This document shows, in pieces, positions 1 to 63,763 of a stretch of 64,000 nucleotides of DNA. The first letter of the stretch is position 1; every line of letters begins with the position of its first letter. Location of the stretch: positions 7,631,501 to 7,695,500 of the forward strand of contig NC_073358.2 of assembly GCF_027580225.2 (NCBI RefSeq), given 5' to 3'. The notes beneath the pieces are model-generated. The model searched no databases and was not told the origin of the DNA. It was given only the letters and a program-made list of their open reading frames with translations. The position numbers were made by a program, and so were the translations under genes. The stretch is from Misgurnus anguillicaudatus. Taxonomy: Eukaryota > Chordata > Actinopteri > Cypriniformes > Cobitidae.

Positions 1-1087
1 GATGAGATGGAGCCGACGCCGAAGAGGGAGAGGCTAAATGGGCTGTCGACTGAGGTCACGCCTCCTCCGGCCCAGACGCCATCATCCTCTCAGGTAAATT
101 TAACCGTTTAGACCTAAACGTTATTAAGTGACAATTTCATTGAGAATTTAATTTAATTTATTAAATCTTTGATTGTTTTATTTACAGCAAAATAAAGCAG
201 ACGCTGGGGAGGTCGAGTGCTCTTCTGTGTCTCAGTAAGTCTTTATTTCAGCATTAACCTTTGTTAAACTACATTTAGTTTTTTATTTAAGATGTTTTAG
301 CGCTTGAATGTTTGAATTCTCACAGTACTTTTATATGTGTTTATAGACTTTCACCTCCTCAGAGACATATGCCTCCTCCCGCCTCTTGTCGCCGTCTTTG
401 GCGTCCGGCTCCGTCTTCACAGGTAGATTTAAAGCGAAGGCTTTAACAGAACTAAATATTCATTTTATTTTGTTTTAATATACGTGTATTTAATCTTCAG
501 GATGAGATGGAGCCGACGCCAAAGAGGGCCAAACTTAACAGGCTGTCGGCTGGTGTCACGCCTCCTCCGGCCCAGACGCCATCATCCGCTCAGGTAGATT
601 TAACCAAAGACTTAAATGTTATTTGTGACAATTTCATTGAGAATTTCATTTCATTTATTAAATCATTGATTGTTTTATTTACAGCAAAATAAAGCAGACA
701 CTGCCGTGGCCGACTGTTCTTCAGTTTCTCAGTAAGTCTTTATTTCAGCCTTAACCTTTGTTATATTACATTTAGTTTTTTATTTGAGATGTTTTAGTGC
801 TTGAATGTTTGAATTCTCACAGTGCTTTTATATGTTTATAGACCTTCAACTAATAACAGTCGGCCAATCCGGCAAGTGTCTCCTCCCGCCTCTCTTCCTA
901 AACGTCGTGCTCTTAAGCGTCCCGCTCCATCCACTTCACAGGTAGATTTATACCAGAGCCCTAAACAAAACAAATTCAATTAAAAAAGTTATTTGATGTC
1001 TTAAATCTCTGTTTGTTTTATTTGCAGGAAGCATCTGAAGGCATGGTATCAGACGCCAAGAGACCCAGACTTGATGGGTTACTTTAA
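1..1087 (+). CDS. 3' end of an unrecognised gene built from duplicated exon modules (partial)
   Basis: Seven in-phase exons can be read: 1-93, 188-234, 347-422, 501-593, 685-731, 842-941 and 1028-1087 (stop TAA at 1085-1087). Each internal boundary has AG acceptor and GT donor. Exons 1-3 and 4-6 are two copies of one module (93 nt, 47 nt, then 76 or 100 nt) at a ~500-bp period, with introns also similar; the final exon looks like a diverged, truncated start of a third copy. The protein is rich in Pro, Ser, Thr and basic residues, with short clusters such as PKRAKL and KRPRL that resemble nuclear localisation signals. There is no recognisable catalytic domain and I do not recognise the family. 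The 5' part lies before the window. The splice model is inferred from the sequence only. Confidence 0.6.
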
Positions 1088-1154
1088 AAAAAAAAAAAGA
1101 AGAAGAAGAAGAGACCCAACTTCACCTCCTCAAACCCCACCCCTATGAGCAGAA

Positions 1155-1164
1155 AATAAATAAA
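1155..1164 (+). terminator. Overlapping polyadenylation signals of the upstream gene
   Basis: Two overlapping AATAAA hexamers (1155-1160 and 1159-1164) lie about 70 bases after the TAA stop at 1085-1087. This fits the 3' end of the upstream plus-strand gene. A purine-rich stretch follows the stop at 1088-1112. Confidence 0.55.
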
Positions 1165-2081
1165 AATATTTTGATATTAAACAGAGTAGAGTAGTGGAAA
1201 AAAACAAAAAAGAGAAAGATTGTTTGTGACGCATTCATTATGTTCATTTATTGTGTCAAACTTAAATGTAATGCGATTATCAGCCGCATCAAATGAAAAG
1301 AGGAAAAATCATGATCAGGTTTTACCAACATTTCCATCATCCACTAGAAAGCACTTACAGCCAAACTTACTGTAAACCTAATAAGACAAAGAACCAAGTT
1401 AGGTTGAAATCACTGAGAGAGAAAGTTAACTTAGTCTAAAGTTTCTCTGTTCTCCTTTAACTCCTTTAGTAACACTAAACAGACAGATCACAGATGAGTT
1501 CAAACAGTTAACTAACTTAAAATCAATTCAAGGTCTTTACATCTTCTAACAATCTGATTACGAGGTTAAAAGATCAAAAAGGTTTTCAAACGTCTCTCTA
1601 CAGCTTATGACGTATAATATATGAGAGATTTCTGACTGCAGCAATAACTTATAAAAAAACACTTATTTTTATTATCATAAGAAAACATTGAAGTTTATTG
1701 GTTATGACGTGGACGACTAATGAAAACATAAATCATTTCTGAAGAGTTTGTTTTGAATAAATACAGTAAATCATCTTTTATTTAATATCTAAAGGTGAAA
1801 ACATCTGAAGAGAGATCTGTATACGAGCTGTTAACTGTTAATGTTTGTATATAGCACATGATTCACATTGTTTTCTTTATCACACTGCATTCAGGGATCT
1901 TGATGGCCACATAAAGGAGGTGACCTATAAAGCAGCACAACATTTTATTCATCTGTTTCAGAGGTAAGTTATTTTATTACAAATGTTACTTTATAAAGTC
2001 ACTGTTTGATTATTATAAGTCATTTGAAATGATAAACATCCAGTGATGCTCTGAATGAACTGAGATTTATTCATAAAAACA
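1165..2081. other. AT-rich intergenic stretch, nothing recognised
   Basis: No convincing exon, RNA gene or repeat boundary was seen. A TATAAA near 1927 is followed closely by a GTAAGT at 1964, but the two are too close together to support a promoter plus exon. Confidence 0.4.
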
Positions 2082-2400
2082 TGAACACACAGTGTTTCTG
2101 TTCATCTCATGTTATTCTTGAGTACCTATAGAGTAGTATTGATTTCTTCATCTCTGAAGAGTCTTTAGTTTGATCAGATTTATTAAAGGCAGATCAGCTG
2201 TACCCATGGAGGTGTACCGCGGGAGGAGCGAGTCAAGAGCAAGTAACACACACAAAACAGTATCTCTGGATAACTTATGATTCACTATATGTTCATATTG
2301 ATGATTGCCAACAAGACACAGACATTTGATGCAGAACAATTTAACAAAATACAGCTTTAAACAAACACACACGCACAGCTCCGCTGCTACTCTGTTTCAG
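2082..2400 (+). repeat. Dispersed repeat, family X, copy 1 (5' part)
   Basis: Shares extended similarity with 15402-16203 (for example the block starting GAGTACCTATAGAGTAGTA, the following GAAGAGTCTTTAGTTT and GGGAGGAGCGAGT). Only the first part of the longer copy is present here. The class is unknown; it is probably a non-autonomous DNA element. Confidence 0.6.
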
Positions 2401-2980
2401 GGTTCATTTTAGGTAGTAACACTTAGCTTCAGAGGACGTCTGCACATGCGTGCACTTATGATGAGTGTTCAGCAGCACATATTTTGTGCTATATTATAAT
2501 GTTAAAGCAGTTTTTGTTACATTTACAGTTGCAAATATAAATTGCTGTCTATCTCTGTTCTTTTTAAAAATAAAATATTTTTTTATAAAATTGATTGTTT
2601 TTTGTGATTGGATTGAATACATTTAATTTATGTTCATTATCATCATTTCTGTCGATTCATAAACATACTCATCACTCTCTTTTACTTATTAGATAATATG
2701 AAATGAATTTCAATTTATAATAAATGTGTGTGTAAATGCATTGTCTTTATTGAGCCAGAAACTTTAACATGTGATACTTAAGTGATAATGTTCAAATGCA
2801 ACAGTAAATGGGTTTAACAAAAAGAAACACATGATGCTGAATAATAATTGATTATTTGATCCATTCCTGTTCCTGGAGGGCAGAATTCAGTTTCAACCCC
2901 AATCAAACATATGTGAACCTGCTAATCACAGGGCTGCTAACTTTTGAATTTAGCTTTGAGTGAGTACTGGAGTGGTCATT
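2401..2980. other. AT-rich spacer, nothing recognised
   Basis: Low-complexity AT-rich DNA between the family X copy and the transposon cluster. No gene or repeat boundary was seen. Confidence 0.35.
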
Positions 2981-5900
2981 AGTGGTGCTTGCATTTATGC
3001 AAGGCATCACTATTATTATCTTGCATACTTATTATTATAATTATTATTATATCTTATTCTTATGTCTGCACGTTTTTTCGGCGCGTAACTCGTCCCGCAC
3101 GGTTTGCCGTAGTCCCATGAAAGCGGGCTCAAATCGACCGGTTTATTGAGGAGAGGTGTGCTATGACTTTTATAAGCGATTGGGTGCAGGATTTCCGAAA
3201 GGGGGGCGAAAAACCACCCGAAAAATCCCATTGACTTAACATTGCGCCCAACTTTGACGAGTCATAGCTCCGCTCGAGGATTTTGTAGAAACATGTGGGT
3301 TACAACATTTGAAGAGGGTGGTAGGCTCTGTAAGAACATGGATCGCAATGGGGTGTGAGTTGTACCCCTGGGGTGTAAGAGGTGCCCAAAAATGCCCAAT
3401 GAAAAGTCAATGGGGCAAAATCCCATAGACTTAACATTGCAAAAATTTTGACGGGTCATAGGTCAGAGCGAGGATTTCATAGAAACATCAGGGTTACTAA
3501 ATTTAAAGAGGGTGGTAGGCTATGTAAGAACATACATGACATTGGGGTTTAAGTTGTACCCCTGGGGTGTAAGAGGCACCCGAAAATTCCCATTGAGGAA
3601 ACATGCCCATATAAGGGAATAAAACAGTTCCAGATGGGATATCTTTGCTTTACAGTGTCGTAGAGATAAGTGGGTGGGCTCATTTCACTCAGGCATCCAA
3701 TCAGTCTCTCAGGATCATCCCAGAGCTATTAAGCCACGCCCCTAGCAACCACTTTTGGGCACCCTAGCAACATCTTCCATAGACTGCCATTATAAAATGA
3801 CCAGATGGATATATTTGCACCACAGTGTCATAGAGACATGGGGGTGGGCTCATTTTACTCAGGCATCCAATCAGTCTCTCAGGATCCTTACATAGGTATT
3901 AAGCCACGCCCCTAGCAACCACTTTTGAGAACCCTAGCAACATAAAATTCAAACAGTTATATCTCGGCATCCGAACATCGTAGAGACACAGGGGTTGGAC
4001 CATTTGACTCGTGACTCAGAGTGTAATCATTATGGGATGCCAATTTTTTCCCTAGCAACCAAATACAGTACCCTAGCAACAGAGTAAACAAAGCCTTATA
4101 TCTCCGCATCAGAACATCGTAGAGACACGGGGGTTGGACCGTTTGACTTGTGACTCGGAGTGTAATCATTATGGGATGCCAATTTTTTCCCTAGCAACCA
4201 AATACATTACCCTAGCAACAGAGTAAACAAAGCCTTATATCTCCGCATCAGAACATCGTAGAGACACGGGGGTTGGACGTTTGATTCGTGACTCAGCGTG
4301 TAATCATTATGGGATGCCAAATTTTTCCCTAGCAACCAAATACATTACCCTAGCAACAGAGTAAACAAAGCCTTATATCTCCGCATCAGAACATCGTAGA
4401 GACACGGGGGTTGGACCGTTTGACTTGTGACTCGGAGGGTAATCACTAGTGGATGCCATTTTTTTCCCTAGCAACCAAATACAGTACCCTAGCAACAGAG
4501 TAAACAAAGCCTTATATCTCCGCATCAGAACATCGTAGAGACACGGGGCTTGGACCGTTTGACTCGTGATTCAGAGTGTAATCACTATGGGATGCCAATT
4601 TTTTCCCTAGCAACCAAATACAGTACCCTAGCAACAGAGTAAACAAAGCCTTATATCTCCGCATCAGAGCATCGTAGAGACACGGGGGTTGGACCGTTTG
4701 ACTCGTGACTCAGCGTGTAATCATTATGGGATGCCAATATTTTCCCTAGCAACCAAATACAGTACCCTAGCAACAGAGTAAACAAAGCCTTATATCTCCG
4801 CATCAGAACATCGTAGAGACACGGGGGTTGGACCGTTTAACTCGTGACTCGGCGTGTAATCATTATGGGATGCCAATTTTTTCCCTAGCAACCAAATACA
4901 TTACCCTAGCAACAGAGTAAACAAAGCCTTATATCTCCGCATCAGAACATCGTAGAGACACGGGGGTTGGACGTTTGATTCGTGACTCAGCGTGTAATCA
5001 TTATGGGATGCCAAATTTTTCCCTAGCAACCAAATACATTACCCTAGCAACAGAGTAAACAAAGCCTTATATCTCCGCATCAGAACATCGTAGAGACATG
5101 GGGGTTGGACCGTTTGATTCTTGACTCAGCTTGTAATCATTATGAGATTCCGATTTTTTCCCTAGCAACCAAATACAGTACCCTAGCAACAGAGTAAACA
5201 AAGCCTTATATCTCCGCATCAGAACATCGTAGAGACACGGGGGTTGGACCGTTTGACTCATGACTCGGAGGGTAATCACTAGTGGATGCCAATTTTTCCC
5301 TAGCAACCAAATACAGTACCCTAGCAACAGAGTAAACAAAGCCTTATATCTCCGCATCAGAACATTGTACAGACATGGGGGTTGGACCGTTTGACTCCTG
5401 ACTCGGCATGTATTCACTAGTGGATGCCAATTTTTTCCCTAGCAACCAAATACAGTACCCTAGCAACAGAGTAAACAAAGCCTTATATCTCCGCATCAGA
5501 ACATCGTAGAGACACGGGGGTTAGACCGTTTGACTCGTGACTCGGAGGGTTATCACTATGGGATGCCAATTTCCCCCCTAGCAACCAAATACGGTACCCT
5601 AGCAACAGAGTAAACAAAGCCTTATATCTCCGCATCAGAACATCGTAGAGACACGGGGGTTGGACCGTTTGACTCGTGACTCGGAGGGTTATCACTATGG
5701 GATGCCAATTTTCCCCCTAGCAACCAAATACGGTACCCTAGCAACAGAGTAAACAAAGCCTTATATCTCCGCATCAGAACATCGTAGAGACACGGGGGTT
5801 GGACCGTTTGACTCGTGACTCGGCATGTAATCACTAGTGGATGCCAATTTTTTCCCTAGCAACCAAATACAGTACCCTAGCAACCGGATAAACACAGCCT

Positions 5901-6010
5901 TATATCTCCGCATCAGAACATCGTAGAGACACGGGAGTTGGATCGTTTTACTTTTGGCTTGGAGTATAATCATATATGGTCCCCAGAATTTTGCCACGGC
6001 AAGCACCACT
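2981..6010 (+). mobile_element. TIR element with internal satellite, unit 1
   Basis: Begins AGTGGTGCTTGC (2981) and ends GCAAGCACCACT (6010), a 12-bp terminal inverted repeat. Inside the left end is a unique region that includes GGCGCGTAACTCGTC and TTTGCCGTAGT, followed by diverged and then homogenised copies of a ~139-bp satellite. No transposase was seen, so it is non-autonomous. It is followed by a ~33-bp spacer that also follows units 2 and 3. Confidence 0.75.
3950..5990 (+). repeat. ~139-bp satellite array 1 (about 14-15 copies)
   Basis: Each copy includes AACAAAGCCTTATATCTCC, CATCAGAACATCGTAGAGA, a GTTGGACCGTTTGA block and CCCTAGCAACCAAATACA. The period is 139 bp, seen clearly between 5483, 5622 and 5761. 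Copies upstream (3640-3940) are diverged relatives, suggesting homogenisation within the central array. Open frames of 70-116 codons on the minus strand here are repeat artefacts. Confidence 0.85.
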
Positions 6011-6043
6011 CACATTTTCTTCAGGAAATGTACCTTTCTAGTT

Positions 6044-7800
6044 AGTGGTGCTTGCATTTATGCAAAGCATCACTATTACTATTGCTCAAAGATATTATTA
6101 TTATTATTCTTCTTTTTCTGGACACTTTTTCGGCGCGTAACTCGTCTCGCACGGTTTGCCGTAGTGCCATGAAAGAGGGCTCAAATCGACCGGATTATTG
6201 AGGAGAGGTGTGCTATGACTTTTATAAGCGATCGGGTGCAGGATTTCCGAAAGGGGCGCGAAAAACCTCCGAAAAACGTCCCATTGACTTTACATTGCGT
6301 CGAACTTTGGCAGGCCATAGCTCCACTCGAGGATTTTGTAGAAACATGTGGGTTACAGCATTTGAAGAGGGTGGTAGGCTCTGTAAGAATATACATCACG
6401 TTGGGGTGTAAGTTGTACCCCTGGGGTGTAAGAGGTCCCCAAAAGTGCCCTAATGGAAAGTCAATGGGGCGAAAATCCCATAGACTAACATTGCGAAAAA
6501 AATTTGACGGGTCATAGGTCCGAGTGAGGATTTCATAGAAACATGTGGGTTACTAAAATTGAAGAGGGTGCTAGACTCTGTCAGGATGTCCCCCACAATG
6601 GGGTGTAAGGTTACCCTAGCAACCGTTTTGGGCACCCTAGCAACATCTCCCATAGACTGCCATTATAAAATGCCCAGGTGGATATCTTTGCAGCACAGTG
6701 TCATAGAGACATGGGGGTGGGCTCATTTTACTCAGGTATCCAATCAGTCTCTCAGCATCCGTAAAGAGTTAGTATGCCACGCCCCTAGCAACCACTTTTG
6801 AGCACCCTAGCAACATAAAACTCAAACAGTTATATCTCGGCATCAGAACATCGTAGCAACACGGGGGCTGGACCGTTTTACTTGTGACTCGGAGTGTAAT
6901 CACTGGCCACATCATTGGCCACTCCCAAGCCACGCCCCTAGCAACCAAATTTGAGCACCCTAGCAACCGAATAAACAAAGCTTTATATCTCCGCATCAGA
7001 ACATCGTACAGACACGGGGGTTGGACCGTTTTACTCGTGACTCACAGGGTGATCACTAGTGGATGCCAAGAGGTATTAAGTCACGCCCCTAGCAACCAAA
7101 CATGAGCACCCTAGCAACATAATAAACAAAGCCTTATATCTCTGCATCAGAACATCGTAGAGACACAGGGGTTGGACCGTTTGACTCGTGACTTGGAGTG
7201 TAATCACTATTGGATGTCAAATTTTTCCCTAGCAACCAAATAGAGTACCCTAGCAACCAAATAAACAAAGCCTTATATCTCCGCATCAGAACATCGTAGA
7301 GACATGGGGGTTGGACCGTTTGACTCGTGACTCAAAGTGTAATCACTATGGGATGTCAAATTTTTCCTTAGCAACCAAATACAGTACCCTAGCAACCGAA
7401 TAAACAAAGCCTTAAATCTCCGCATCAGAACATCGTAGGGACATGGGGGTTGGACCATTTGACTCGTGACCCGGCGTGTAATCACTATTGGATGTCAAAT
7501 TTTTCCCTAGCAACCAAATACACTACCCTAGCAACCGAATAAACAAAGCCTTATATTTCTGCATCAGAACATTGTAGAGACACGGGGGTTGGACTGTTTT
7601 ACTTGTGAGTCGGAGTGTAATCACTTGTGGATACCAATTTTCTCCCTAGAAACCAAATACAGTACCCTAGCAACAGAGTAAACAAAGCCTTATATCTCCG
7701 CATCAGAACATCGTAGAGACACGGGCTTTGGATCGTTTTACTCGTGACTGGAAGTATAATCATATACTGTCCCCAGAAATTTGCCACGGCAAGCACCACT
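6044..7800 (+). mobile_element. TIR element with internal satellite, unit 2
   Basis: Same left end (AGTGGTGCTTGC at 6044) and right end (CAAGCACCACT ending 7800) as unit 1, separated from it by 33 bp. The internal array is shorter. No transposase is visible. The plus-strand frames at 6208-6517 lie in the unique left part and have no protein signature. Confidence 0.75.
6830..7780 (+). repeat. ~139-bp satellite array 2 (about 7 copies, more diverged)
   Basis: Same unit as array 1 but with more substitutions, and unit-length changes near 6900-7080 where the copies carry an alternative GCCACGCCCCTAGCAACC junction. Confidence 0.75.
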
Positions 7801-7834
7801 TCACATTTTCTTCAGGAAATGTACCTATCTAGTT

Positions 7835-9984
7835 AGTGGTGCTTGCATTTATGCAAGGCATCACTATTACTATTGCTCAGGGATATTATTATTATTATTT
7901 TTATTCTTATTTCTGGACAAAATTTCGGCGCGTAACTCGTCCCGCACGGTTTGTCGCAGACCCATGAAAGAGGGCTCAAATCAACCGGCTTGTTGAGGAG
8001 ATGGTGGCTATATCTTTTATAAGTGATCGGGTGCAGGGTTTCCGAAAGGGGGGCAAAAAATCACCCGAAAAATCCCATTGACTTAACATTGGGCCGAACT
8101 TTGACGAGTCATAGCTCCGCTCAAGGATTTTGTAGAAACATGTGGGTTACAACATTTGAAGAGGGTGGTAGACTCTGTAACAACATACATCACATTGGGG
8201 TGTAAGTTGTCCCCCTGGGGTGTAGGAGGCACCCGAAATTTCCCATTGACTTTTAATGGGGCAGGGAACACGCCCATATAAGGGAATAAAATTGTTCCAG
8301 ATGGGATATCTTTGCTTTACAGTGTTGTAGAGATAAGTGGGTGGGCTCATTTTACTCGGGCATCCAATCAGTCTCTCAGGATCATCTCAGATCTATTAAG
8401 CCACGCCCCTAGCAACAATTTTGGGCACCCTAGCAACATCTCCCATAGACTGCCATTATAAAATGCCCAGATGGATATCTTTGCACCACAGTGTCATAGA
8501 GACATGGGGGTGGGCTCATTTTACTCAGACATCCAATCAGTCTCTCAGGATCCTTACATAGGTATTAAGCCACGCCCCTAGCAACCACTTTTGAGCACCC
8601 TAGCAACATAAAATTCAAACAGTTATATCTCCGCATCAGAACATCGTAGAGACACGGGGGTTGGACCGTTTGACTCGTGACTCAGAGTGTAATCATTATG
8701 GGATGCCAATTTTTTTCCCTAGCAACCAAATACAGTGCCCTAGCAACAGAGTAAACAAAGCTTTATATCTCCGCATCAGAACATGGTAGAGACACGGGGG
8801 TTGGACCGTTTGACTCGTGACTCGGAGTGTAATCATTATGGGATGCCAATTTTTTCCCTAGCAACCAAATACAGTACCCTAGCAACAGAGTAAACAAAGC
8901 CTTATATCTCAGCATCAGAACATCGTAGAGACACGGGGGTTGGACCGTTTGACTCGTGACTCGGAGTGTAATCATTATGGGATGCCAATTTTTCCCTAGC
9001 AACCAAATACAGTACCCTAACAACAGAGTAAACAAAGCCTTATATCTCTGGATCAGAACATCGTAGAGACACGGGGGTTGGACCGTTTGACTCGTGACTC
9101 AGAGTGTAATCATTATGGGATGCCAATTTTTTCCCTAGCAACCAAATACAGTACCCTAGCAACAGAGTAAACAAAGCCTTATATCTCTGCATCAGAACAT
9201 CGCAGAGACACGGGGGTTGGACAGTTTGACTCATGACTCAGAGTGTAATCATTATGGGATGCCAATTTTTTCCCTAGCAACCAAATACAGTACCCTAGCA
9301 ACAGAGTAAACAAAGCCTTATATCTCCACATCAGAACATCGTAGAGACACGGGGGTTGGACCGTTTGACTCGTGACTCAGAGTGTAATCATTATGGGATG
9401 CCATTTTTTTCCCTAGCAACCAAATACAGTACCCTAGCAACAGAGTAAACAAAGCCTTATATCTCCGCATCAGAACATCGTAGAGACACGGGGGTTGGAC
9501 CGTTTGACTCGTGACTCAGAGTGTAATCATTATGGGATGCCAATATTTTCCCTAGCAACCAAATACTGTACCCTAGCAACAGAGTAAACAAAGCCTTATA
9601 TCTCCGCATCAGAACATCGTAGAGACACGGGGGTTGGACCGTTTGACTCGTGACTCAGAGTGTAATCATTATGGGATGCCAATTTTTTCCCTAGCAACCA
9701 AATACAGTACCCTAGCAACAGAGTAAACAAAGCCTTATATCTCCGTATCAGAACATTGTAGAGACATGGGGTTTGGACCGTTTGACTCGTGACCCGGAGT
9801 GTAATCACTATTGGAAGTCAAATTTTTCCCTAGCAACCAAATACAGCACCCTAGCAACCAAATAAACAAAGCCTTATATCTCCGCATCAGAACATCGTAG
9901 AGAGACGGGGTTTGGATCGTTTTACTCGTGACTGGAAGTATGATCATATACTGTCCCCAGAAATTTGCCACGGCAAGCACCACT
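7835..9984 (+). mobile_element. TIR element with internal satellite, unit 3
   Basis: Third tandem copy, with left end AGTGGTGCTTGC at 7835 and right end CAAGCACCACT ending 9984. A spacer beginning CACATTTTCTTCAGGAAATG follows all three units with only small changes, indicating duplication of element plus flank rather than three separate insertions. Confidence 0.75.
8610..9960 (+). repeat. ~139-bp satellite array 3 (about 9-10 copies)
   Basis: Highly homogeneous 139-bp units of the same satellite as arrays 1 and 2, ending just before the element's right TIR. Confidence 0.85.
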
Positions 9985-10020
9985 CACATTTTCTTCAGGA
10001 AATGTACATATCTAGTTATT

Positions 10021-61324
<51,304 letters not shown>

Positions 61325-61586
61325 GTGAGTCTCAATTTAGACTTATGAATGGTATTTTAATTATGCTTAAGTGCTGTTAGTCATGCAGTTCAAGTGAAAG
61401 AGACATTCAAATGTTTACTGCGATTGAATTCATCAACCTAGCAGCTGTATAGTGCTATTCAATGTGCTCATGCTACCTGAGAGTAATGCAATGAATGGTG
61501 TCGAGAGCAATGATCTACAAACTCCCCTCCATTTACACCCTTTACTGCCCGTCTGCACCGACCTGATCCCTGTTTTTTAACACCAG

Positions 61587-61767
61587 TAATATTAGTATTG
61601 ATCGTCCTGCTTGTTCTTCCTCTCTGTCCTTTCACAATTCAATACTGTTACTTCATACATTGTTTCATAACATTACATCTTCTCCCGATTCATTCATTCA
61701 TATTCATTCAAATAATGTTTCTCATGTATGCTTCATATTTGGACACTTAAAAATTTGCCGCACCTAA
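61587..61767 (+). CDS. dnm1: Candidate alternative last exon of dnm1 (weak)
   Basis: A good acceptor (CCCTGTTTTTTAACACCAG) is followed by a frame that continues the exon 21 phase for about 60 codons to TAA at 61765. The first residues NISIDRP resemble, weakly, the short ITISDP tail of a mammalian isoform, but the remainder matches nothing I know. It could be intronic. Confidence 0.2.
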
Positions 61768-61906
61768 AAATCTAATTGTCATATATTTTAGTGTAAGAAA
61801 TGTAAAACAATAAGATAAAATTTATAAACTTATTTATTTTAAATAAAATGTAATTTAGCTTTCTTTTTTCTTAATTTGCAAAGTTCTCAAAACATTGGAA
61901 AGTAGC

Positions 61907-62432
61907 TTAAAGAGCACCTATTTCATTTTTAAAGAACAACGTTATTTTGTTTATTCGGTGTAACACAATGTGTTCACGTGGTTTATGGTTATTTTCCACA
62001 TACCGTACATTTTTGTAGCTCCAGTTTTCTCTCTCTTCCTGAAACGCACGGATTTGAAAAGCTCTGTTTCCCTGATTGTTGTGATTGCTGTATGTTGTGA
62101 TTGGTCTAAATAGAAAGCAGCAGGAAACTTGACGCTCCTTACCATGTTTGAAAGATTCGGTTGCTAGCAAGAGTTAACTTATTGGCTGTGAGTCTGAAGT
62201 GGGAGGAGTTATGATAATGTCGGTCTTTACTTCATCCTCAATCCCAGGAAGTAAACTGTTGCCTACAATCCGCGTGTTTGTTGTAGTCCAAGAAAAGAGA
62301 ATTACGTTGGAGATGATAACTCGCGTCATCGTTTACTTTGGGATATGTACTTTTCCATATAGTTAACATGTACTAATACACTTACACACCAAAGGAAATT
62401 TAAATTCTTTGAATCGAACAATAGGTGCTCTT
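61907..62432 (+). mobile_element. TTAAAGAGCACCTA-ended element
   Basis: Ends TTAAAGAGCACCTATTTC and AATAGGTGCTCTTTAA are inverted. The minus frames 61907-62170 lie within it and are not convincing genes. Confidence 0.7.
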
Positions 62433-62445
62433 TAATTGCCTGGTC

Positions 62446-63197
62446 CAACCAGACTCTCGTACATTCATTTCATTTGTACAGAGAGTCTGGCCACGCTCCA
62501 TTGCAAAGCGTTACTTCCGTTAAGGAGGGTCCTCTGTTGAAGTTTAAAACTATTGGATCTGCCCAGAGTCACTCAGGATCTGCCATAAGCAATCGCTAAC
62601 GTGTGGTCGTGACTTATGCGCTGAAACCGGACGGAAACAACAAGTCCGAATGTTCAGACCAACAAAACTTAGCAAACATTGTTCTTGCTCCGGCTTTAAC
62701 TTCTGTATAGACCAGTTCAAGAGATGCAAACAACACTGGTCCAGAAGCACTTCCTGTTTCCGTTTTTTAACACTAGATAAACGTTGGGATAAAATAAACC
62801 AACAGAACATATAAACCTGAATTAACTGAAGTTAAACAAACATCTTAAAGATAACAATATATGTAAAATAAAAAAATAACTGTCACAAACTGTAACAGGA
62901 AGTGTTTTTGGACCAGCGTTGTTTACATCATTTGAACTGGTCTATATTCGGCAGTTTTGCAACAACAGACCGACAAGCTTTTCTCACGTCTTTCTCCGCT
63001 GCCATTACTGAACTACAACTCAAACTGACGCACAACCTCAACGTCATCTTTCTTAGCCACCCCCCTCTGTTCGCTGATTGGACCTGCAGATTTTTGCCAG
63101 TGAAAACGAAACTCTACACAGCAGTCCCAGACGTTGTACTGAAGCGAAATGAAAATTAAGCGGAAGCACATAGGAGGGCGGAGCCAGGCTAGCTCTT
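62446..63197. mobile_element. Inverted-repeat element near the right edge
   Basis: Sub-terminal segment ATAGACCAGTTCAAGAGATGC (62709-62729, written in two parts as ATAGACCAGTTCA and AGAGATGC) is matched by CATCATTTGAACTGGTCTAT near 62927, and GGTCCAGAAGCACTTCCTG by CAGGAAGTGTTTTTGGACC. Outer ends GCCTGGTCC and GGAGCCAGGC are weak. Confidence 0.5.
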
Positions 63198-63278
63198 TAA
63201 AGCCACAATATGTACGATTTTCACTCCTAGAGGTCGCTGTTTCACAGTAACACACACAATAACAAAGGTGAAGCTTAA

Positions 63279-63763
63279 CTCTTTCCCTGCCATTGACGAG
63301 TTAACTCTATTATTCCGCTATTATTATTCGCTATTATTAACCACTATTATTATTCGCTATTATTAACCGCTATTATTCACCAGGTGGCGCTCTTCCGCAA
63401 CTTATAAAACCCGGAAGTATTGCCCTAGGGCAAACAGCTGTATGTCTATGTAAGTTTTGAGGATCGCTCTGAATCTGATCTCCATTAAAAGTCCTTCACA
63501 AAAATCTATCTTAGCTTTTTGCACAAAATTTGGTGTTTTTGAAGAAACCTACCCATATTGAGAGGTGATACAAAGAGAACAAATGAAGGTAGAATGAAAC
63601 GTTTTGTTTTTTTAAGTAAAGGGTCTGTTCTTTTTTTCATTTGATATATTGTATGTATATATATTAAAAGAAGAACATTTTCTGGAAGGCATTAAACTTT
63701 TATGAAAATCATGAAAAATGCTGCTGGCTAGCAACTTTTTTAAAAATGCTGGCAGGGAATGAG
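63279..63763 (+). mobile_element. piggyBac-like non-autonomous element (TTAA flanked)
   Basis: Flanked by TTAA at 63275-63278 and 63764-63767. Ends CTCTTTCCCTGCC and GGCAGGGAATGAG are inverted with one mismatch. Contains a tandem CGCTATTATTAACC motif near 63325-63375. Inserted in an outer repeat starting TTTAAAGCCACAATATG (63196). Confidence 0.75.

Noticed and set aside
1920..1970. TATAAA followed by a donor-like GTAAGT, read as a promoter plus first exon
   Set aside because: The TATA box and donor are too close to leave a usable exon, and no downstream coding exon could be joined.
5067..5417. Minus-strand frames of 65-116 codons at 3957-5834 and 8763-9983
   Set aside because: They repeat the 139-bp satellite and share the same peptide; no start context or family similarity.
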